From: Helopsaltes ochotensis
Lineage: Eukaryota; Chordata; Aves; Passeriformes; Locustellidae
Length of the DNA stretch: 64,000 nucleotides
Reading direction: 5' to 3'
Assembly: GCA_013400155.1 (NCBI GenBank)
Contig: VXBM01000537.1
Coordinates: 508,961-572,960 of the forward strand
The notes beneath the pieces are model-generated. The model saw only the letters and a program-made list of their open reading frames with translations. It was not told where the DNA came from and made no database searches. A program made the translations under genes and the position numbers. This document shows positions 62,101 to 64,000 of the stretch, piece by piece. Each line of letters begins with the position of its first letter. Positions within the stretch are counted from its first letter, which is position 1.

Positions 62101-62373
62101 CAGGGTCTAGTTCCAGGCTCCTGTCACGGGTCCTTACAACCACTTCTGAGCCCACTTCTTCCACTCGTACCATCACACAACCTTCAACCACAGCAAGGGC
62201 GAGCACTGTGTGGGCAGCGAGGAGGGGCAGCACGTCCTCAGCCGCACGCCTCTTTGACCTGTCCTGTGATGAGGCCGTATGCTCTGTGGACAGCTTTTGC
62301 ATCAACGACTACGACCGCGGCGGCTCACGCTGCCACTGCAACTTGGGCAAAGGAGGGGAGACGTGTGAGGAAG
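14079..62373 (+). CDS. EGFLAM: Pikachurin, 5' part of gene (8 coding exons)
   Basis: EGFLAM encodes pikachurin, a secreted matrix protein of the photoreceptor ribbon synapse. In the family it binds alpha-dystroglycan through laminin-G domains and helps align photoreceptors with bipolar dendrites. The domains visible here, in order, are a signal peptide (residues 1 to about 26), FN3-1 (about 40-139), FN3-2 (about 146-240), an acidic linker (241-280), a Ser/Thr-rich stretch (about 300-350), and EGF-like 1 (357-390). The full protein is about 1000 residues, so only the N-terminal 392 are in the window and the laminin-G/EGF half lies to the right. The join is 14079-14187, 29623-29732, 31668-31751, 37314-37431, 37668-37803, 44231-44397, 61628-61743, 62037-62373. 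All phases match without a stop. The splice sites are GT-AG except intron 5, which is GC-AG. Confidence 0.95.
22175..22325 (+). mobile_element. CR1 LINE 3' end, sense
   Basis: A short 3'-terminal CR1 fragment. It shows the 'gagaggttgtggagtctctg' block, then 'gggttggactaggtgatctc' and a 'ccttccaaccacactcctgtgatttt' tail. It lies in EGFLAM intron 1, in the same orientation as the gene, and is severely 5'-truncated. Confidence 0.85.
26307..26560 (-). mobile_element. CR1 LINE 3' end, antisense
   Basis: It starts with the reverse complement of the CR1 tail ('atagaatcatagaatggt'). It continues through 'gaaaggaccttaaagaccat' and the 'tctgtgcaacctgtgacagt' block to the 'tcatctcttcg' region. It lies antisense within EGFLAM intron 1. 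The right limit is approximate. Confidence 0.85.
29623..29732 (+). CDS. EGFLAM: EGFLAM exon 2: start of FN3 domain 1
   Basis: Encodes residues 37-73, from GPPLDILLDSLNCTAFSVQW to the GYT that begins the next beta strand. This matches the first half of vertebrate pikachurin FN3-1 closely, including the core Trp and an N-glycosylation sequon (N51-C-T). The acceptor is a CAGCAG tandem. Use of the second AG (exon from 29623) gives Asp at the junction, while use of the first (29620) adds one Ala and keeps frame. The donor is ACG|GTAAGT, phase 0. Confidence 0.95.
29733..31667 (+). other. EGFLAM intron 2 (1.9 kb)
   Basis: GT-AG intron, phase 0. No repeats or further genes are recognised. The acceptor has a moderate pyrimidine tract ending 'cttcttcccaag'. 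Confidence 0.85.
31668..31751 (+). CDS. EGFLAM: EGFLAM exon 3: middle of FN3 domain 1
   Basis: 84 nt, 28 codons, phase 0 at both ends. It begins VFYSEVEGDK, directly continuing the GYT of exon 2 as the C strand of the FN3 fold. It ends DMISM before GTGAGT. The VFYSEV start is strongly conserved in pikachurin, while the rest is loop sequence and more variable. Joined to exon 4 it gives the D/E-strand region. A possible extra 27-nt exon follows at 32869. Confidence 0.93.
32869..32895 (+). CDS. EGFLAM: Candidate EGFLAM microexon (27 nt)
   Basis: A 27-nt segment flanked by very good splice signals. Upstream there is a branch-point-like TTAAC at 32840-32844, then a pyrimidine-rich tract ending 'tttttcctag'. 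Downstream is a perfect GTAAGT. It is phase 0 at both ends, like the exon 3-exon 4 junction, and encodes nine residues (GQLEGQAIF) without a stop. Inclusion would lengthen the loop before the E strand of FN3-1. I know of no such exon in mammalian pikachurin. It may be a cryptic splice pair never used, so the call is tentative. Confidence 0.35.
37017..37055. promoter_or_regulatory. Candidate CRE plus octamer element in intron 3
   Basis: A perfect palindromic cAMP-response element TGACGTCA (37017-37024) lies 23 bp before a perfect octamer ATGCAAAT (37048-37055). CpG-containing CREs are rare in CpG-depleted intron sequence. Function is inferred from motifs only. Confidence 0.3.
37314..37431 (+). 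CDS. EGFLAM: EGFLAM exon 4: end of FN3 domain 1
   Basis: Encodes DVVIGDLKPGTPHRVSVGAY and on through SWAGKGRPSMPREVTTLSQ. It contains the FN3 signature (L-K-P-G-T-x-Y-like turn, here with His for the usual Tyr, then the R-V-S-V strand) and the TTLSQ end conserved in pikachurin. The acceptor is 'cttgacttggcag'; the donor is CAAG|GTAACT, phase 1. It is separated from exon 5 by an intron of only 236 bp. Confidence 0.95.
37668..37803 (+). CDS. EGFLAM: EGFLAM exon 5: start of FN3 domain 2
   Basis: Encodes the inter-domain linker DKCMPPAPPSQP and the first strands of FN3-2, including VVVSDSEVALSWKPG and SPIQYYTVEFIR, which closely match vertebrate pikachurin. It enters in phase 1 and must leave in phase 2 to fit exon 6. 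That forces the donor to be AG|GCAAGT at 37804, a GC donor. The only nearby GT (37808) would leave phase 0 and put a stop three codons into exon 6, so GC-AG splicing is required rather than optional. Confidence 0.93.
38192..38325 (-). mobile_element. CR1 LINE 3' tail, antisense
   Basis: Begins 'tagaatcatagaaacatcaa', then 'ttggaagggaccttcaagat' and 'catccagcccaatcatcaac', the reverse complement of the CR1 3' terminus. It is a short, 5'-truncated copy in intron 5. Confidence 0.85.
43606..43698. repeat. T/G-rich low-complexity tract
   Basis: A 90-bp stretch almost free of A and C on the + strand, with repeated GTTTTTTGG-type units. It is probably a degenerate simple repeat. It gives rise to meaningless frames on both strands. 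Confidence 0.6.
44231..44397 (+). CDS. EGFLAM: EGFLAM exon 6: end of FN3 domain 2
   Basis: The first base completes the Arg codon begun by exon 5. The exon then encodes PDLDSNWTVIREQIQMESMV and on through LKGLLSNTKYQFAVRAANSF to the DVIRTFG end. The KGL...NTxYQFAVRAxNSxGxS pattern is the FN3 E-F strand signature and matches the pikachurin family. NWT is a potential N-glycosylation site. The donor is TTTG|GTGAGT, phase 1. Confidence 0.95.
50680..51145 (+). mobile_element. CR1 LINE, left half of a split copy
   Basis: Sense CR1 sequence: 'tgtgtccagttctgggcctt', 'gaaggaggctcaggggagac', 'cactctctacaactacctga', and 'aggaagaaattcttcactta' blocks occur in the expected order. It stops just before the sequence that should read 'gagtcaccatccctgga' in the family. 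The missing 3' end reappears at about 58385, on the far side of the provirus, so the two pieces are one interrupted element. Confidence 0.88.
51146..51446. other. Unassigned CpG-retaining sequence beside the provirus
   Basis: About 300 bp between the CR1 break and the left LTR. It is not CR1-like and not part of the LTR, whose start at 51447 is fixed by comparison with the right copy. It keeps many CpG dinucleotides (for example gcggaacgc, ccgaag, ttcgagc), unlike the surrounding intron. That suggests recently inserted DNA, possibly a fragment of another LTR element. I do not recognise it. Confidence 0.4.
51488..51493 (-). terminator. LTR polyadenylation signal
   Basis: AATAAA on the minus strand, about 150 bases downstream of the LTR TATA box. 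The same hexamer is present in the right LTR copy. Confidence 0.6.
51643..51649 (-). promoter_or_regulatory. LTR TATA box
   Basis: TATAAAA on the minus strand, conserved in both LTR copies. It places the LTR transcription start near 51615-51620 in this copy and near 58055 in the right copy, directing transcription antisense to EGFLAM. Confidence 0.6.
52156..52171 (-). other. Polypurine tract of the provirus
   Basis: Read on the minus strand this is a purine run (AAGAGGTGGGGGATTC) abutting the 3' LTR. It is where plus-strand DNA synthesis of a retrovirus starts, and it fixes the element's orientation as minus. Confidence 0.8.
53096..53533 (-). CDS. Unrecognised cysteine-rich ORF near the provirus 3' end
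   Basis: A 146-codon open frame. Its first ATG is at 53461 (122 codons). Residues about 32-71 hold a cysteine array C-x4-C-x-C-x7-C-x2-C-x7-C-x9-C-x2-C with two CxxC pairs (CWLC, CSKC), which suggests metal binding. A single TGA at 53093-53095 ends it. The same frame then continues about 65 codons with a second Cys cluster and an arginine-rich run RRRQRQR. It occupies the position where env or accessory genes lie in retroviruses, but shows no signal peptide or membrane segment. I do not recognise a homologue. It may be a degenerate remnant or an accessory-type gene. Confidence 0.4.
54250..54860 (-). pseudogene. pol: Provirus pol remnant: RNase H and integrase N-terminus
   Basis: Three-frame reading of the minus strand shows an RNase H-like segment (ACELY near the start, then SRYAYGVVYMFGKILGERGL) followed by the conserved linker LPDGREVVSKEYAR and the start of the integrase zinc-binding domain (HWRIQALVDQ). 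The catalytic region of RNase H has lost an Asp (ASSRYAYG where the family has DSRYA/DSR). The first zinc-binding His of integrase appears replaced. Several frameshifts and stops are present. No reverse transcriptase is found between this segment and capsid. Confidence 0.7.
55049..55117 (-). other. tRNA-derived-looking segment with A and B boxes
   Basis: On the minus strand TGGTGCAGCAGG fits the Pol III A-box consensus, and about 36 bases later GGTTTGAGCCC fits the B box with one mismatch. Between them is a tRNA-like anticodon-arm region. The acceptor stem does not pair, so this is not a functional tRNA. It could be a tRNA-derived SINE head or a retroviral capture of tRNA sequence inside the provirus. 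Confidence 0.35.
55380..56100 (-). pseudogene. gag: Provirus gag remnant: proline-rich region and capsid
   Basis: Minus-strand reading gives a proline-rich stretch (about 56090-55930, PP/p12-like). A capsid domain follows, recognisable by PLREVPNGIGNLSYMSVP, then in another frame by NEFLRISIYSFEDMAAILGI with a following EEREMIRQAGIRD, and near 55470 by NLRNIIIQGIKEVVP. These are hallmarks of class I retroviral capsid. It has at least one frameshift and several stops. It lies downstream of the nucleocapsid and protease, the reverse of the normal order. Confidence 0.72.
56158..56420 (-). pseudogene. pro: Provirus protease domain, altered active site
   Basis: A retropepsin-like segment in a different frame from the preceding nucleocapsid, overlapping its end. 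The active-site motif reads FFIDSEAERS, so the usual Gly after Asp-Ser/Thr is replaced by Glu. The C-terminal LLGKDLI motif typical of retropepsins is present, and the frame ends at a stop at 56155-56157. The Glu substitution would be expected to abolish activity. Confidence 0.7.
56387..57373 (-). pseudogene. gag: Provirus gag: matrix plus nucleocapsid, one in-frame stop
   Basis: Starts MGSGTS, a myristoylation-type N-terminus. Seventy codons on there is a single TGA (57161-57163), and the same frame then runs 256 codons to 56387. The second part contains a matrix-like core (WYCAVEWVGKEI, WPQFGTFEKTACEAL) and then a basic region with one zinc knuckle, CYYCNKKGHLKRNC (CX2CX4HX4C, 56531-56572). 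Capsid is missing between them and appears downstream of protease instead. This is the best-preserved coding region of the element. Confidence 0.8.
57536..57547. repeat. Short CA-repeat in provirus leader
   Basis: A short run of CA dinucleotides in the untranslated leader between the primer-binding site and gag. Confidence 0.6.
57861..57879 (-). other. Primer-binding site, tRNA-Ile
   Basis: Immediately internal to the right LTR (four bases, agac, between). The + strand reads ATCCCCGTACGGGCCACCA, which matches, as I recall it, the 3' end of vertebrate tRNA-Ile(AAU) including CCA. The minus strand is therefore complementary to that tRNA, as needed for priming. This identifies the right LTR as the 5' LTR and classes the element as isoleucine-primed. 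Confidence 0.82.
57884..58375 (-). repeat. 5' LTR of the provirus (truncated, 492 bp)
   Basis: Aligns without gaps to 51447-51938 with 14 mismatches. It lacks the terminal 217 bp present in the other LTR (the 5' part of U3). Similarity stops abruptly after 'ggtaatgag', followed by about 10-20 bases of uncertain origin and then CR1 sequence. Confidence 0.9.
58385..58552 (+). mobile_element. CR1 LINE, right half of the split copy
   Basis: It resumes CR1 exactly where the piece at 50680-51145 stops: 'cctggacatgtttaaataaa', 'gactggatgcggcac', 'tggacttgatgatctcaagg', 'tcttttccaacctaat', ending near a 'ctgtgattca' tail. This shows that the intervening 7.2 kb was inserted into, or rearranged within, one older CR1. 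Confidence 0.85.
58600..59595 (-). mobile_element. Avian ERVL-type LTR, antisense
   Basis: Resembles the abundant bird LTR family with repeated 'tggagca'-type units. On the + strand recognisable parts are 'taccttcccccacccctccc' (about 58729), 'cacctcctgcccctcctcct' (about 59258), 'ttgttctcctcacatgttcc' and 'cttctcacagaagccacccc'. Its repeated 'ctcccacggg', 'cccatggcaa' and 'gcagctgtcccagg' units make long spurious frames (58778-59284). No coding region is attached, so it looks like a solo LTR. The family assignment is from memory of the repeat, and the limits are approximate. Confidence 0.55.
59680..59745 (+). mobile_element. CR1 LINE terminal fragment
   Basis: A very short 3'-terminal CR1-like piece ('gcttgactagatgataattg', 'ttcttccaactgaatcattc') followed directly by a simple repeat, as commonly seen at CR1 3' ends. 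Confidence 0.6.
59746..59805. repeat. Degenerate CTCTACTGTA-type simple repeat
   Basis: A run of imperfect 5- to 10-base units (ctgctttgct, ctactgtact, ctactgtactg, tattctactc) adjoining the CR1 tail. Confidence 0.7.
60873..61105 (-). mobile_element. CR1 LINE 3' portion, antisense
   Basis: Starts with the inverted CR1 tail ('aaatcatggaatatcctgaa', 'ttaggaagggaccaacaagg'), then 'gagtccaactcccggccctg', 'gtgaccactgccctggggag' and 'ccttttccagtgcccagcca'. It is a 5'-truncated copy in intron 6. Confidence 0.88.
61628..61743 (+). CDS. EGFLAM: EGFLAM exon 7: acidic linker
   Basis: Encodes residues 242-280, from GSEELGSGSYGHRYITDT to IYIEE. The core RYITD and the acidic run (DGDGFDIDDSDYD) match the linker after FN3-2 in vertebrate pikachurin. 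The Ser-Gly dipeptide flanked by acidic residues (EELGSGS) resembles a glycosaminoglycan attachment site, consistent with reports that pikachurin carries such chains. The acceptor is 'gtcttttcag', phase 1 in; the donor is GAG|GTAAAT, phase 0 out. Confidence 0.95.
61918..61987. repeat. AATTT pentanucleotide microsatellite in intron 7
   Basis: Imperfect array of TTTAA/AATTT units within the 293-bp intron 7, ending about 50 bp before the exon 8 acceptor. It is likely polymorphic in length. Confidence 0.85.
62037..62373 (+). CDS. EGFLAM: EGFLAM exon 8: Ser/Thr-rich linker and first EGF module
   Basis: Begins LRPLPAIKGGNRKFLVETKV, conserved in pikachurin. A Ser/Thr-rich stretch (TTTSEPTSSTRT and on to about residue 350) follows, probably heavily O-glycosylated. 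Then RLFDLSCDEAVC starts an EGF-like module with six cysteines (residues 357, 362, 368, 379, 381, 390), including SFCINDY and SRCHCNLGKGG. The acceptor is 'gcttcttttcag'; the donor is GGAAG|GTAGGT, phase 1. The next exon, expected to start laminin-G 1, is not in the window. Confidence 0.95.
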
Positions 62374-62589
62374 GTAGGTTTCTGTGTGCCCGCTGCTGCT
62401 GGCTGCTCTTTGTCTGGGTCAAGGAGCAGCTTTGCAAAGAGCCTGCCCGCTTCAGGAATAGCCAGCTGGGCTTTGCGGATCCCTACTAGTGGCAAATCAC
62501 AGTTCAGGCATCACCACCTTTGCTTTTTTTTCCTCACTGAAGTGGGAAAAAGTTATTCCTTAGTAAAGCTGAATGCAGAACACAGGTAA

Positions 62590-63170
62590 AGATGCACAGG
62601 AAGTTGCCTCTGCCCTCCCCGCTTTTTTTGTTTATCCAAAAGGGATTTCAGGCTGTGGTGCATTCTTTCAATGATCACTTGACCTGTGGGAGAGTGGGGG
62701 ATACCAAAGATGTGCCATGCATCCCACTTTTTGATCGATTTTTGTCGATCACCTTCCCTATATAAGTTGGACCATTATCTATTTTGATTTCTTGTGGCAC
62801 ACCTAATGATGCAAATGCTTGTAGATAAATGTGGACAAGCATGTTGTGTGGTTTCACCTATGTGCCATGATGCAAAAATCGCTTCATGAGAACATGTCAT
62901 TCACTTGAAACGTGATTATTTTTGAGTTTCCCAAATGATGCATATTTTGTGACATCAGTTTGCCATAGTTCAAGACTTTGCAGTCTTCTCAGATTGACTG
63001 CTCCTGTGGATGCAGGTGGTTGTAAAAACAGGCAATCTGGACAAGCGCTAATGATTTCTTTTGCCTGGCTTTTGGAACTGCGAAAGGATTCCATCAGTGC
63101 CTGTGCATTCTGATGAAAAAATGCATGACTCAACTTCGCTCATTTGAAGATGTCTGGTAAGGTTTGTGAA
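62590..63170 (-). pseudogene. pol: ERVK-like integrase remnant
   Basis: Minus-strand frames show the integrase zinc-binding domain (HAFFHQN, then SQAKEIISACPDC, an HHCC arrangement), the SLELWQTDVTKY strand with the first catalytic Asp, and QAFASLGVPQEIKIDNGPTY with the second Asp. On the next frame comes GIPHSPTGQVIIERMHH with the catalytic Glu. The order is complete, but frameshifts separate the parts near 62860-62900 and 62700. The residue pattern is that of betaretrovirus-like (ERVK) integrases and differs from the provirus at 51447. It is inactive as it stands. Confidence 0.82.
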
Positions 63171-64000
63171 CTGGGCATAACTGATTTGTTTGCGCATGCT
63201 TTTCCTTCCTTTTGGGGGTCCATGGGTATTTACTTGTAGAGTGAAGTGGGTTGGGATGCCTGGGATCCTGCCGCCACCTCTTTCATGAATGGTCTGGTTG
63301 GAGTCCGCTGCGTTGAAATGCTGCTGTTGAATCATTGAAGAGTGCTGGCATCCTTGGTGTTTCTCTCTTTGTTGGAGGTGAAATGGAGATTTGTGGTTCT
63401 CATGCAGCACGTAAATCCTGTGCGGATGGGAATCCGACAGATGGTTTTGACGTGAATGATGAAGGGATGTTTGCAGATGAAGAAAAAAGCACTATTGCTT
63501 TGTGCAGAGCGAAAAATTGGAAGAAACTGTACAAAAAAATTGGATAAAATTTAAAAGCTGTGTTTATAAATTGCAAAAGAAGATCTGATCTCAAAATGGA
63601 AAAGACAAGTGTGTCCTCAGAGGCTGTTGTGTGCAGCATCTCTTCCTGTTCTGTCTGTTCTTCAGGAAGAATTTATTGAATTTTCTGATCCTCAGAACTT
63701 GGCAGAAATTCTTGTTGTTTAGGTAAAAGTTGCTGTGTTTTGCAGTCACTTTGTCGACAAAAGGCACTTTTTCCATTTTTCCTGGAATTTGTTTGATTAT
63801 TTCTTTTGAAAATTTCTCCATCTGTGAAAAATCCGCTTCTGATTCGCGACAAATCTCCATTTCATCCATAGTTTCTGGGGTTTCCCGGGTTTTGGGCGTG
63901 CGCTCGCTGGTGCCAGGCAACAGTGGTGGGCGGGGGTTCGCCGCGTGCCGCGCGCCGCTGCAGGGCGGTGCTTCGGGGAATCTCCGCCCAGGCCACGCCC
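63171..64000 (-). mobile_element. Probable upstream part of the ERVK-like remnant
   Basis: Continuous on the 5' side of the integrase remnant in minus orientation. The 63048-63410 frame leads into integrase (KQISYAQFTNLTRHLQ). The 63591-63920 frame starts shortly after a CpG-rich leader-like end and encodes a Lys/Glu-rich sequence (TMDEMEICRESEADFSQMEK) that I cannot assign. RT is not seen, so there is a large internal deletion if this is one element. Limits and identity are uncertain. Confidence 0.4.

Larger units (their letters stand above)
62374..64000 (+). other. EGFLAM intron 8, continuing beyond the window
   Basis: No further EGFLAM exon is found before the right edge. After about 200 bp of ordinary intron, an antisense retroviral remnant begins. 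The final 100 bases are CpG-dense, unusual for an intron and probably part of that remnant. Confidence 0.7.

Noticed and set aside
1..64000. CRISPR arrays, operons or bacterial mobile elements
   Set aside because: No regularly spaced repeats are present, and spliced genes, CR1 elements and ERVs show this is vertebrate nuclear DNA.

Overview
The window looks like nuclear DNA from a bird, probably a songbird. It is AT-rich and intron-dominated, carries many CR1 LINE fragments on both strands, has a copy of an abundant avian ERVL-type LTR, and holds two other endogenous retroviruses. One host gene is recognisable: EGFLAM, which encodes pikachurin, an extracellular protein of the photoreceptor ribbon synapse. 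It lies on the + strand, and eight coding exons (about 392 residues) can be joined in phase. In birds this locus is expected on the Z chromosome (general knowledge, not visible here).

Layout. 1-13500 is gene-poor flanking DNA with a CR1 copy at each end of its first half (1-475 minus, 6045-6910 plus). A GC-rich CpG island with a short N gap (13821-13857) spans 13500-14480 and contains the start codon at 14079. Exon 1 (14079-14187) encodes the signal peptide. After a 15.4-kb intron, exons 2-4 (29623-29732, 31668-31751, 37314-37431) encode the first fibronectin III domain. Exons 5-6 (37668-37803, 44231-44397) encode the second. Exon 7 (61628-61743) is an acidic linker. Exon 8 (62037-62373) carries a Ser/Thr-rich stretch and a six-cysteine EGF module. 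The laminin-G half of the protein lies beyond the right edge.

Mobile DNA. Intron 6 (17.2 kb) holds a minus-strand provirus, 51447-58375. Its left LTR is intact (709 bp), its right LTR is truncated (492 bp), and the two differ at 14 of 492 aligned positions. It has a primer-binding site matching the 3' end of tRNA-Ile. Its coding region is defective and in an unusual order: matrix, nucleocapsid and protease come first, then a proline-rich segment and capsid, then RNase H and the integrase N-terminus with no reverse transcriptase seen, then a cysteine-rich frame I do not recognise. The provirus sits inside an older CR1 whose halves lie at 50680-51145 and about 58385-58552. An ERVL-type LTR follows (58600-59595). 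A second, ERVK-like pol remnant lies antisense in intron 8 (62590-63170 or further).

Points most worth a second look are a candidate 27-nt in-frame microexon in intron 3, an obligatory GC-AG intron 5, a NAGNAG acceptor at exon 2, the permuted provirus, and its cysteine-rich frame.
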